Below are positions 15,997-24,164 of a stretch of DNA of 64,000 nucleotides, one piece after another. Numbering within the stretch: position 1 is the first letter of the stretch; each line of letters starts with the position of its first letter. Location of the stretch: NCBI RefSeq assembly GCF_022662375.1, contig NZ_JAKNQL010000024.1:24461-88460 (forward strand), in the 5' to 3' direction. Made by a program: the position numbers and the translations under genes. The notes beneath the pieces are model-generated. The model searched no databases, had not been told where the DNA came from, and was given only the letters and a program-made list of their open reading frames with translations. Source of the DNA: Pseudomonas sp. CROZ-RG-20F-R04-15. GTDB taxonomy: Bacteria > Pseudomonadota > Gammaproteobacteria > Pseudomonadales > Pseudomonadaceae.

Positions 15997-16017
15997 AAAC
16001 ATGTAGACAGCCCCTCG

Positions 16018-16059
16018 GTCAGTCCCCTCTCCCTCTGGGAGAGGGTTAGGGTGAGGGAG
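16018..16059. repeat. Single end of the CCCTCACCC/GGGTGAGGG element
   Basis: CCCCTCTCCCTCTGGGAGAG followed by GGTTAGGGTGAGGG is one terminal arm of the 175-bp element; no partner arm is nearby. It lies between the permease and binding-protein genes and can form a hairpin in the mRNA, which may lower or insulate expression. Confidence 0.75.
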
Positions 16060-16097
16060 CTTTGCGTAACGTGAATAAAAAGAATGGAGTTGTACCG

Positions 16098-17195
16098 ATG
16101 AAAATGTTTGGCAGGACTCTGCTGACACTGTCCTTAATGGGCGCAATGGTCATGGGCGCCCAGGCCAACGACAAGGTGCTGCGTGTTTACAACTGGTCCG
16201 ATTACATCGCGCCGGACACCGTCAAGAAGTTCGAAGACGAGACCGGCATCCGCGTGACCTACGACGTCTTCGACAGCAACGAGACCCTTGAGGCGCGCTT
16301 GCTGGCGGGCAAATCCGGTTACGACCTGGTCGTGCCGTCGAACAGTTTCCTGGCCAAGCAGATCAAGGCTGGCGTCTATCAGACGCTGGACAAATCGAAG
16401 CTGCCGAACTGGAAGAATCTCAACCCGGTGCTGCTGAAAAACGCCGCCGCCAGTGATCCGGACAACGCCCACGCGTTCCCGTACATGTGGGGCTCGATCG
16501 GCATCGGTTTCAACCCGGCCAAGGTCAAGGAAGTGCTCGGCGCCAACGCCCCGACCAACTCCTGGGACTTGCTGTTCAAGCCGGAAAACGCTGAAAAGCT
16601 CAAAGCCTGCGGCATCAGTTTCCTCGATTCGCCGACGGAAATGATCCCGGCCGCCCTGCACTATCTGGGTTACCCGGTGAACGACAGGGACACCGCGCAC
16701 ATCAAGGAAGCCGAGGCGCTGTTCATGAAGATCCGCCCGAACGTGGCGTATTTCCATTCCTCGAAGTACATCTCCGATCTGGCCAACGGCAATATTTGCG
16801 TGGCGGTCGGATACTCCGGTGACGTGCTGCAGGCCAAGGCCCGCGCGGTGGAATCGGGCAACAACGTGGTGATCGATTACAGCATTCCCAAGGAAGGCGC
16901 CGGCAGCTTCTACGACATGGTCGCGATCCCGCGCGATGCGGCGAACGTCGAGAACGCCTACCTGTTCATGGACTTTCTGATGCGTCCGGACATTATTGCC
17001 GAGATCACCAACAGCAACGGCTACAGCAACGCCAACGCGGCGGCCACGCCATTGGTGGACGAAGCGATCCGCAACGACCCGGGTTCGTACCCGTCGCAAG
17101 CGGTGATGGCGACACTGTATGCGGTGCCGGATCAGCCGATTGCCACGCAGCGAATCATGACCCGAGGCTGGACCCGGGTGAAACTCGGTAAATAG
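16098..17195 (+). CDS. Polyamine ABC transporter substrate-binding protein (PotF/SpuD/SpuE type)
   Basis: 365 residues. Signal peptide to about residue 23 (VMGAQA cleavage), then KVLRVYNWSDYIAPDTVKKF, the classic start of a PotF-type polyamine-binding protein. Residues that line the ligand pocket in relatives are visible (NWSDYI, YMWGSIGIG near 136, VGYSGD near 248). It captures putrescine or spermidine in the periplasm and delivers it to the permeases. The ATG at 16098 has GGAG eight bases upstream; the upstream frame to 16062 would hide the signal peptide. Binding protein last and ATPase first is unlike the P. aeruginosa spu order. Putrescine against spermidine cannot be told from sequence alone. 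Confidence 0.9.
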   Translation: MKMFGRTLLTLSLMGAMVMGAQANDKVLRVYNWSDYIAPDTVKKFEDETGIRVTYDVFDSNETLEARLLAGKSGYDLVVPSNSFLAKQIKAGVYQTLDKSKLPNWKNLNPVLLKNAAASDPDNAHAFPYMWGSIGIGFNPAKVKEVLGANAPTNSWDLLFKPENAEKLKACGISFLDSPTEMIPAALHYLGYPVNDRDTAHIKEAEALFMKIRPNVAYFHSSKYISDLANGNICVAVGYSGDVLQAKARAVESGNNVVIDYSIPKEGAGSFYDMVAIPRDAANVENAYLFMDFLMRPDIIAEITNSNGYSNANAAATPLVDEAIRNDPGSYPSQAVMATLYAVPDQPIATQRIMTRGWTRVKLGK

Positions 17196-17213
17196 GACAA
17201 GCGCAAATCCAAA

Positions 17214-17304
17214 TGTGGGAGCGAGCCTGCTCGCGAAAGCGGTAGGTCAGGCTATGCAGATGTTGAATGAGCCGACGCCTTCGCGAGCAGGCTCGCTCCC
17301 ACAG
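17214..17304. repeat. REP palindrome pair
   Basis: TGTGGGAGCGAGCCTGCTCGC and its inverted copy flank about 45 bp, 18 bp after the binding-protein stop. Confidence 0.9.
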
Positions 17305-17409
17305 TAATGCAATGCAGTGCTGAAAATTTCCCGTTCACGCAGCGCCTTACCACCGCTGCACCCTGCTATGAACGGCCTCACCTGGCTCCCTCGGCTCAGG
17401 TGAATTCTC

Positions 17410-17433
17410 AGGCGCCCTCGGGCGCCTTTTTTT
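17410..17433 (+). terminator. Rho-independent terminator of the transporter operon
   Basis: AGGCGCC-CTC-GGGCGCCT type hairpin (AGGCGCCC with GGGCGCCT) followed by seven T on the plus strand. Confidence 0.85.
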
Positions 17434-17439
17434 GTGCCG

Positions 17440-17961
17440 TCAGATCAGTGGCCAGTCTTGCAGAACCCGATAGCGCCCCTTGTGTGATTCGAACAAGGAG
17501 AAGCGTTCAGCGCGCAGAAAGAACTCCGGCGGCGTAGCGGATTCCGGCTCCGGCGCACGGTACTCACGGGCCAGCGTCAGGTGCGGGCGAAACTCGCGTG
17601 GCGCCTCTTCAAAGCCAAACGGCAACATCGCCTGCTCCAGCGCATAAACCAGTCGCAGCAACGCCTGCGGCGCCTGCTCCGGCGCCAGCGACAACACCCC
17701 GGCGCGATGCCAGACCTGCAAGCGATCCAGCGAAATTTTCAATACCTCACCCGGCGTCCGCACTTGCCCGGCCGCCTCGCAGACTTCATTGATCTGGGCC
17801 AATGGCACCGCGCCAAGGAACAGCAACGTCAGATGAAAGTTGTCCGCAGGCACCGGCTTACCGGTGCGCAAACCCAACTCCCCTCGCCATTGAGCAATCG
17901 CCTTGCGCTGCGCAGACGGGCAATCGAGGGCGAAAAACAGTCGCTTTGTTTCATCGGTCAT
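17440..17961 (-). CDS. thpR: RNA 2',3'-cyclic phosphodiesterase (ThpR)
   Basis: 173 residues of the 2H phosphoesterase superfamily. The two HxT motifs are HLTLLFL (near residue 43) and HLTLAR (near 127), with the usual spacing, and the family start RLFFALDCP. It hydrolyses 2',3'-cyclic phosphate ends of RNA to 2'-phosphates and can ligate tRNA halves in vitro (old name LigT). Convergent with the polyamine transporter operon across its terminator. Confidence 0.9.
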   Translation of the reverse strand: MTDETKRLFFALDCPSAQRKAIAQWRGELGLRTGKPVPADNFHLTLLFLGAVPLAQINEVCEAAGQVRTPGEVLKISLDRLQVWHRAGVLSLAPEQAPQALLRLVYALEQAMLPFGFEEAPREFRPHLTLAREYRAPEPESATPPEFFLRAERFSLFESHKGRYRVLQDWPLI

Positions 17962-18069
17962 GGCCCTGCTCCCCTGTTCATCGTGATCCGCCGGATTCTA
18001 CACAGCCTGATCTGACGACTCGCGACAGGCAGCTATAGTTCAAGGATTGCCATCAAACCGGAGGCCGCC

Positions 18070-18264
18070 ATGCGCGAGATCCTCAGCAAAGAACCCTGGT
18101 GGGCCCGCCCGCCAAATCCCGGGCAGGATGAGAAGGAACTGGAATGGGGCTGGCTGGTGCATTACAGCGAGGGTGAGCCGCGTTTCGAATTCGTCCGTGA
18201 GCGCCCGACGGACGAGCAGATTCGCAACCGCAAAAGTTGCCGCATCACCCCCACAGCCGAATGA
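18070..18264 (+). CDS. Small conserved-looking hypothetical protein
   Basis: 64 residues, no signal or membrane segment, rich in Trp, Glu and Arg (EPWWARPPNPGQDEKELEWG). GGAGG six bases before the ATG is a strong ribosome site, and codon use is like that of real genes here. The family is unknown to me. It stands alone between thpR (divergent) and a REP pair. Confidence 0.6.
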   Translation: MREILSKEPWWARPPNPGQDEKELEWGWLVHYSEGEPRFEFVRERPTDEQIRNRKSCRITPTAE

Positions 18265-18284
18265 ACACAGCCAGTGAGCACTAA

Positions 18285-18379
18285 CCCTGTGGGAGCGAGC
18301 CTGCTCGCGAAAGCGGCGTATCAGTGACCTTTTAGTTGACTGACACACTGCATTCGCGAGCAGGCTCGCTCCCACAGGG
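18285..18379. repeat. REP palindrome pair
   Basis: CCCTGTGGGAGCGAGCCTGC and inverted copy, with a 45-bp interior, between convergent small genes. Confidence 0.9.
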
Positions 18380-18426
18380 TTTTGTGGTGAAGCATGAATT
18401 TTGCCCATTCCGCAATTGGCTGGGGC

Positions 18427-18780
18427 TCAAGGTTCGAGGATATTTTTAAAGCCACCAAAGATCATCCGCTGGCCATCAAACCCCATCGGGTTGACGTCCG
18501 GTTGCATGCGCGGGTCGTCCATCATTTTTGCCATGCCGGCATCACGGGTGGCTTTGTCGGGCCAGATCAGCCAGCCAGCCGAAACCGTTTCGCCTTCCTT
18601 GAGTTTTACCGCCATCGGAAATGAGGTGACCTTGCCATCCGGCACGTCATCACCCCAGCACTGAATCACATCCTGTGCACCGTATTCCTTGAACAATTTC
18701 GCCGCGATTGCGCAGTGCTTTTTGTACTGCTCAAGATTGGCAGTCGGCACCGGTGCTACGAAAATATCGATGTAAGCCAT
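18427..18780 (-). CDS. DUF1428 family protein
   Basis: 117 residues matching DUF1428 (YbaA-like): YIDIFVAPVPTANLEQYKK start, QCWGDDVPDGK, and the conserved end FDGQRMIFGGFK. A small ferredoxin-like alpha/beta-barrel fold is expected; function not known. AAGGAGAG lies five bases before the ATG at 18780. The preceding lipoprotein gene stops only two bases upstream, so the two are coupled in one transcript. Confidence 0.85.
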   Translation of the reverse strand: MAYIDIFVAPVPTANLEQYKKHCAIAAKLFKEYGAQDVIQCWGDDVPDGKVTSFPMAVKLKEGETVSAGWLIWPDKATRDAGMAKMMDDPRMQPDVNPMGFDGQRMIFGGFKNILEP

Positions 18781-18782
18781 GA

Positions 18783-19865
18783 TCACTCTCCTTGCACGTT
18801 GGGTTCTATCTGCTGATTGGTCGATTGCGGCGGTTGCCATTCGACACGATTCGCGCCCAACCCGACCGACGGTTCATTGCCCGCACCCAGATTGCGCTCG
18901 ACCTGTGCGGCCATGTGCAGCGTGCCGGCCATCACCCCGGTTGTCGGGTTTTGCACCAGTTTCAGCCAGGCCTTGTCGAAGGTGCTGCCCAGGCTGCTGC
19001 GGATCAACGCTTCACTGTCGGGCCGGTCATTGGCCTGGATGATCGCGCGAATCCCCGCCACACCGACCGAGATCAAGCCACCGGCAAGTTTCCCGGCAGC
19101 AGCGGCCACCGCACTGGCTGCACCGCGCGGGGCCATTTCCGCTTCCATGCGTTGGCTGGCGCGCTTGGCCACCGGCGCCATGCCGGCATCGGTCGAGGCA
19201 ATACCCTTGGCGCCACCATCGGTGTGGATCTTGTCGATCAGCGCGGCATAGGCCGGCAAGGTGTTCAACGGCTCGGTACTGATGACCTGAAACAGCGAAG
19301 CATCGCGCGCCGGTGGCGGGCCAAGCGCAATGGCCGGGACTTTCTGCAAGCGTGCGTTGAGCTGACCAACGGGCACACCATGGCGTTGGGCGATGAGCGG
19401 CATCTGCTGCGCCATCAGTTGCGCGTAGAACGCCGTCGCCTGGCCGAGGATCGCATCCGGATCGATTTCCACCGCCACTGGCGCCAGCACCCTTTCCTGA
19501 TATTGCTCAAGCAGATACGCCGCCAGCCGCTTGGCCGAGGCGTCCTGCTCGCCGCCGGCATTGATCGTGTACCAACTGACCTTCATCGACAGCCATTCCT
19601 GGGTCCAGTAGCTGCTGAACCACGGGATGAAATTTTCTTCAGTTTGCTGATAGACGCGAGTGCGCCAATGTTCCATCGAGCCACGGGCAAAGACTTTGAC
19701 TTGCTCGGTGGACTGCTGCGAAGCGCTGACAATTTCCCGGTCGATCTGCTGCCACGTGGCCGGTGAGACAAACACGGCTTGCGGCGCTGACACCGGAGCC
19801 CGCGCCGAAGTGGCGCAGCCGGCCAGCAACAAGAGTGCGGCGACAAGCAGCGCACGCGGGTTCAC
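18783..19865 (-). CDS. Hypothetical lipoprotein
   Basis: 360 residues. Lipoprotein signal with lipobox LLLLAGC (Cys17) and no Asp at +2, so outer-membrane sorting is likely. The body is helical with one Ala/Gly-rich hydrophobic patch (AVAAAAGKLAGGLISVGVAG near residue 250). I do not recognise a family. The start is GTG at 19865, with AGGA ten bases upstream. Its stop is two bases from the DUF1428 start. A membrane-associated role is inferred from the lipobox only. Confidence 0.65.
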   Translation of the reverse strand: MNPRALLVAALLLLAGCATSARAPVSAPQAVFVSPATWQQIDREIVSASQQSTEQVKVFARGSMEHWRTRVYQQTEENFIPWFSSYWTQEWLSMKVSWYTINAGGEQDASAKRLAAYLLEQYQERVLAPVAVEIDPDAILGQATAFYAQLMAQQMPLIAQRHGVPVGQLNARLQKVPAIALGPPPARDASLFQVISTEPLNTLPAYAALIDKIHTDGGAKGIASTDAGMAPVAKRASQRMEAEMAPRGAASAVAAAAGKLAGGLISVGVAGIRAIIQANDRPDSEALIRSSLGSTFDKAWLKLVQNPTTGVMAGTLHMAAQVERNLGAGNEPSVGLGANRVEWQPPQSTNQQIEPNVQGE

Positions 19866-19950
19866 GGTTGAGATTTCCTTTTAAAGGGCGGAAGCAGATT
19901 TGAGTATAGGTGTGGGTGCAAGGCCGCTTGTCCGGTTTTGGCTGGACTGG

Positions 19951-20022
19951 CCTCTTCGCGAGCAGGCTCGCTCCCACAGGGGAATGCGTTTCAAAGTGGG
20001 AGCGAGCCTGCTCGCGAAGGGG
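19951..20022. repeat. REP pair in reversed orientation
   Basis: Here the two cores are back to front relative to the other pairs: CTTCGCGAGCAGGCTCGCTC comes first and GTGGGAGCGAGCCTGCTCGC second, with only about 18 bp between. Confidence 0.85.
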
Positions 20023-20151
20023 CCATCTGCAACACCCCAAAAACCCGAACCATCACTGCCATCGATATTCACCATCGCCACGATTGCCTTCCGCCCACTG
20101 CTCATCAAAGGCACGATTGGCTCATCCGAAACACAACGAGGAGTTCACAGC

Positions 20152-20427
20152 ATGATTCACACCCACGTCACACTCTCCGTGAGTTTCCCGGTGTTCGGCA
20201 GCAACTATTACGACCAGCACGTCGTGTCGCACAAAGCGCAGGCACTGGTGTTCAACGAAGATTTCGAAGATCTGCTGATGCCCGCCGCGACTAATCATTT
20301 CAGCAATGAAGTGGTCGGCCTCAACGATCAGTTCCGTTTTCTGAGCGACATTCTCGCCACCCATTTGCTGGACATCGAGGCCTCCGTGCCTGCGCGATCC
20401 GGCGTCCGGGCGAGCGCTCACTTTTAA
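20152..20427 (+). CDS. Hypothetical protein
   Basis: 91 residues, no signal peptide, mixed alpha/beta composition with several His and Phe. GAGGAG lies before the ATG at 20152. I do not recognise the family. A strong terminator shared with the convergent lipoprotein gene follows 13 bp after the stop, which supports it as a transcribed unit. Confidence 0.55.
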   Translation: MIHTHVTLSVSFPVFGSNYYDQHVVSHKAQALVFNEDFEDLLMPAATNHFSNEVVGLNDQFRFLSDILATHLLDIEASVPARSGVRASAHF

Positions 20428-20440
20428 TTGCAACACGCAC

Positions 20441-20479
20441 AAAAAAGCCCACTGGCCATTTCCGCGCAGTGGGCTTTTT
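20441..20479. terminator. Bidirectional rho-independent terminator
   Basis: AAAAAAGCCCACTG pairs with CAGTGGGCTTTTT over a 12-base loop, between convergent genes ending at 20427 and 20499. Confidence 0.88.
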
Positions 20480-20498
20480 CACATCAGGACGGCGGCGC

Positions 20499-21563
20499 TC
20501 AGGGCTTCCAGCACTCGGCGAAACGCGAGCAGACGTTGTACTGCGCATCCATTTCGGCCAAACGATCGAAATGGCGCCGGACGGCTTCGCGCATGGCATC
20601 CTTGGACGACTGCAAATAGAACTGAATCATGGCGGTCTCCATTTCGGTCGGCGCGGTATTGCCGCGTTTACCGGAGGTACCGTCGAGGGTGGACCATTCC
20701 TTCAAGCGCTTGTCGTCGACAGTGCGCAAGCGCTTGCGGTACTCGGCGCTGGAACGGGTCATCGCCTCGCTGGCAACAGCGTCGGTTTCATTGTCGAATT
20801 CAAGCATGTTCTGGCGGTAAAGCGTCCAATACTCATCCGGCATGTCAAAGCCTATTTTGGCCTTGCGCTCGCGGACCAATGCATCGATTTTATCCGCGTT
20901 AACACTCGCCGACGTCGGCTTCTGAGGATCAGACTTCATCGCCACATAGAGACTCGCATCGACAATGCGGTCGATCATCATCGTGCGCTCCGGCGTGTCC
21001 GGCAGCGATTCCAGCGGCTTTGGAAAGAGCGGACTAAGCCCCACACACGCTGCCGGTGGGTTGTGATTCAACGGGATGACCGTGCGCACATCCTTACCGC
21101 CGATGCGCTCCAGATGACGCAACGATGTGATGCACTGGGACTTGGTGACATCAAGGGTGACTTCGTATTCATTGCCACGCTTGGGGGTAAAGGAAAAGCT
21201 TGAACCGCAAACCGCGTAGCCGACCTGTGTATTGACGTTCAGATACGCTTCCTGCTCCGGTTTGAGCTTGAACTCAAGATAACCACGAGCCTCTTCCGGC
21301 GGCGCAACGATCATCCCCACGCGCCGATTGCTGTCGCGAAGAAGCAGATTGTTGAGGATGCCGGTGGTCAGCCCATCGCAGTGCTGCGCGTCAAAATAGT
21401 TCATCGTGGCGTTATCGGTATTAGCGACAAACCGCACTTTGGCGGCGTCTGGATCGGTTGCATCCGGGTAAGTGCCGGTGATACTGCAACCCGACAGCAA
21501 CGTGCAGGACAGTACCGTGCCCGCCAGTGTCATCGCGAGGCGTAGCGGAGAAGCAAAGGACAT
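20499..21563 (-). CDS. Hypothetical lipoprotein
   Basis: 354 residues. Signal peptide with lipobox LLSGC (Cys26) followed by Ser, pointing to the outer membrane. Six further Cys in the mature part, including a C-terminal NVCSRFAECWKP pair, suggest disulfides. The N-terminal half looks like a beta-rich domain (VRFVANTDNATMNYF ... YLEFKLKPEQEAYL); the C-terminal half is helical and charged. No known family comes to mind. It ends at the shared terminator. Confidence 0.65.
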   Translation of the reverse strand: MSFASPLRLAMTLAGTVLSCTLLSGCSITGTYPDATDPDAAKVRFVANTDNATMNYFDAQHCDGLTTGILNNLLLRDSNRRVGMIVAPPEEARGYLEFKLKPEQEAYLNVNTQVGYAVCGSSFSFTPKRGNEYEVTLDVTKSQCITSLRHLERIGGKDVRTVIPLNHNPPAACVGLSPLFPKPLESLPDTPERTMMIDRIVDASLYVAMKSDPQKPTSASVNADKIDALVRERKAKIGFDMPDEYWTLYRQNMLEFDNETDAVASEAMTRSSAEYRKRLRTVDDKRLKEWSTLDGTSGKRGNTAPTEMETAMIQFYLQSSKDAMREAVRRHFDRLAEMDAQYNVCSRFAECWKP

Positions 21564-21672
21564 GATCTTCCTTGACGAGGCATTAAAAAGGCGCGAATGC
21601 TACTAAATTGCCATCACTGCGTCCATCCCCGTAGCAAATCAACATTAGCCCGTCCCTGGGCTGCAGATTCAA

Positions 21673-21876
21673 TCAATCATCATCCCGATCACGGTAGTAA
21701 CGACGCCCGTCACGGCGGTCGTCGCGGTCATCCCAGCGCCGGTCATGGTCGTAATTGCGACCATGGTCGCGGTCGTAATGCCGGCCGTGGCGGTGGTCAT
21801 CATCAAAGTCCGCGACACAGCCACCGAGCATCACGGCGGCGGTCACGGTCAGCAGCATCGTTGTTGCGCGCTTCAT
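21673..21876 (-). CDS. Small Asp/Arg/His-rich lipoprotein
   Basis: 67 residues: lipobox MLGGC (Cys20), then a tail made almost only of Asp, Arg, His and Tyr with repeated HYDRDHGR-like units. The DNA shows matching short imperfect repeats (GGTCATGGTCGTAAT and variants). The composition suits metal binding or polyampholyte behaviour at the cell envelope, but nothing is proven. No ribosome site stands out. It lies downstream of the divergent lldP control region. Confidence 0.55.
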   Translation of the reverse strand: MKRATTMLLTVTAAVMLGGCVADFDDDHRHGRHYDRDHGRNYDHDRRWDDRDDRRDGRRYYRDRDDD

Positions 21877-22095
21877 TCAACACTTCCCTAAAACCAAGGT
21901 CTTGACGACGGAATCGGCCACGCTGCCCTCGCCTTCAGGACGCGGTGCGCGCAGCCGCAGATACGACCGGGCAAAACCGTGTTGATTCAGTGGCCACTAT
22001 CGACCGTTTGTCGCCCTGTTCGCGCTGTCCGAACGGCGGCGAAATGCCACCTATACTCCTTGCAACCAAGCCCCACGCAATGGATCTGCGCCCTC

Positions 22096-22106
22096 AATAA
22101 CAACAA
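22096..22106 (+). promoter_or_regulatory. A-rich CA motif before lldP (possible Hfq/Crc site)
   Basis: AATAACAACAA sits four bases before the GAGGTGG ribosome site of the lactate permease. The position is ideal for Hfq/Crc to block translation when preferred carbon sources are present. A TATACT box at about 22055 could be the -10 element of its promoter. Confidence 0.5.
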
Positions 22107-22119
22107 GCAGAGGTGGACC

Positions 22120-23874
22120 ATGGTCTGGCAGCAAATCTACGACCCGTTCGGCAACCCGGTGATCTCCACGCTCATGGCCGCCGTGCCAGTGGTGGTGATG
22201 CTTGCGGCACTGGCGTTCTTTCACGTCAAGGCGCATCTCGCGGCGTTGCTGGCGCTGGCATCGGCGCTACTGATCTCGATCTTTGCCTTTGGCATGCCGG
22301 CGAATATGGCGGGTTCCGCCGCGTTGTTTGGTGCAGCGAATGGTTTGTTGCCGATCGGCTGGATCGTCCTCAACATCATCTTTCTGCATCGCCTGACCAC
22401 CGAGAACGGCTCGTTCAAAGTGCTGCAGGATTCTCTCGCACGCATCACCGATGACCGACGTCTGCAGTTGCTGCTGATCGCCTTCTGCTTTGGTGCATTT
22501 TTCGAAGGCGCGGCGGGGTTCGGTACGCCGGTGGCGGTGACCGGGGCGATTCTGATCGGTCTCGGTTTTTCGCCGCTGGCCGCGTCGGGTCTGGCGCTGA
22601 TTGCCAACACCGCGCCAGTCGCATTCGGCGCACTCGGTACGCCGATCATCACCCTGGCTAAAGTCACCGGGCTGGATGAAATGGAGCTGTCGATGATGGT
22701 CGGTCGACAGTTGCCGTTCTTCTCGGTGCTGGTGCCGTTCTGGCTAATCTGGGCGTTTGCCGGGTGGCGCAAGATGCTCGAGATCTGGCCGGCGATTCTG
22801 GTGGCCGGGGTGAGCTTCGCTGTGCCGCAGTTTCTGGTGTCGAACTACCACGGGCCGATGCTGGTGGACGTGATCGCCGCGCTGATTTCCATGGCCTGTC
22901 TGACGCTGTTTTTGAAAGTGTGGAAACCGGCGACCATTCACACTTCTGCCGCGCTGTCAGGGCGGGTCGACAATTCCAAAGTCGAAGAAGAAAAAGTCAC
23001 CGCCAGCGCCGCGTTCAGCGATCAGGCGCGCCCGGCAGTCATGCGTGCGTGGATGCCGTGGATCATCCTCACCGTGTTCGTGTTTGCCTGGGGCACGCAG
23101 GGCTTCAAGAACATTTTTGATGTGCGCCCGGCGATCGATCCGGTCACACACTCGGCCAAACTCGACCCCACAGGCAAACCGCTGAATGAAGCTAATCCGA
23201 TCTTCGCGCCGGCGGTGACCTTCACCACCCTGCACCTACAGATCGAAAAAGTCCCGCCCGTGGTGGCCGCGCCGAAAGCCGAGGAAGCGGTGTACAAATT
23301 CACCTGGTTCACCGCCACTGGCAGCGGGATTTTGCTGGCGGCGATTGTCGGTGGTCTGCTGATGGGCTACTCGATTCCGCAACTGATCAAGCAATACCTG
23401 CGCACGTTGTGGGTGGTGCGGTTTTCGCTGATCACCATTGCCGCGATGTTGGCGCTGGGGTTTCTCACGCGCTACTCGGGGCTCGACGCGACCATGGGTC
23501 TGGCATTTGCGGCGACGGGGATTTTCTATCCGATGTTCGGTACGTTGCTCGGTTGGCTGGGTGTCGCGTTGACCGGTTCGGATACCGCGTCGAACGTGTT
23601 GTTTGGTGGTTTGCAGCGGGTCACCTCGGAACAGCTCGGCATCAGTCCGATCCTGATGGCAGCGGCGAACAGTTCCGGTGGGGTGATGGGCAAAATGGTC
23701 GATGCACAATCGATTGTGGTCGCCTCCACGGCGACACGCTGGTACGGGCATGAGGGCGAGATTCTGCGCTACGTGTTCTTCCACTCGATTGTGCTGGCGA
23801 TTCTGGTCGGCGGGCTGGTGACGTTGCAGGCGTATGTGGCGCCGTTTACCTCGATGGTGGTGGGCGGGCATTAG
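22120..23874 (+). CDS. lldP: L-lactate permease (LctP/LldP family)
   Basis: 584 residues with about 13 membrane helices. Family signatures: AFCFGAFFEGAAGFGTPVAVT near residue 125 and the C-terminal GSDTASNVLFGGLQ near 486. It brings L-lactate, D-lactate or glycolate in with protons across the inner membrane. GAGGTGG lies before the ATG at 22120. Unlike most Pseudomonas lld loci there is no lldR, lldD or dld beside it, so it may be a second copy or a glycolate permease. An A-rich motif overlaps its leader. Confidence 0.88.
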   Translation: MVWQQIYDPFGNPVISTLMAAVPVVVMLAALAFFHVKAHLAALLALASALLISIFAFGMPANMAGSAALFGAANGLLPIGWIVLNIIFLHRLTTENGSFKVLQDSLARITDDRRLQLLLIAFCFGAFFEGAAGFGTPVAVTGAILIGLGFSPLAASGLALIANTAPVAFGALGTPIITLAKVTGLDEMELSMMVGRQLPFFSVLVPFWLIWAFAGWRKMLEIWPAILVAGVSFAVPQFLVSNYHGPMLVDVIAALISMACLTLFLKVWKPATIHTSAALSGRVDNSKVEEEKVTASAAFSDQARPAVMRAWMPWIILTVFVFAWGTQGFKNIFDVRPAIDPVTHSAKLDPTGKPLNEANPIFAPAVTFTTLHLQIEKVPPVVAAPKAEEAVYKFTWFTATGSGILLAAIVGGLLMGYSIPQLIKQYLRTLWVVRFSLITIAAMLALGFLTRYSGLDATMGLAFAATGIFYPMFGTLLGWLGVALTGSDTASNVLFGGLQRVTSEQLGISPILMAAANSSGGVMGKMVDAQSIVVASTATRWYGHEGEILRYVFFHSIVLAILVGGLVTLQAYVAPFTSMVVGGH

Positions 23875-23893
23875 GGCGGCCAGACACACATCC

Positions 23894-23987
23894 AATGTGG
23901 GAGCGAGCCTGCTCGCGAAGGCGTCCGGTCTGCCAATGAAGATGTTGGCTGTGCCGGCCTCTTCGCGAGCAGGCTCGCTCCCACAAT
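23894..23987. repeat. REP palindrome pair
   Basis: AATGTGGGAGCGAGCCTGCT and inverted copy between lldP and paoA. Confidence 0.9.
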
Positions 23988-24164
23988 GGTTTGTGTTGCT
24001 CACACCATTGATGAACTGTGCGCATAACTCTATAGCGAAAATCCGCAAAAACCTTTTCCTCTTTCCGGCAGTCACTCCTTAACGAGACCGGCGATCACGC
24101 TGGCTGCCCGTTTGGGCCATTCGCACCCCCGCTGCCCTGATGAAGAGAGAAAAGGAATCGAACC

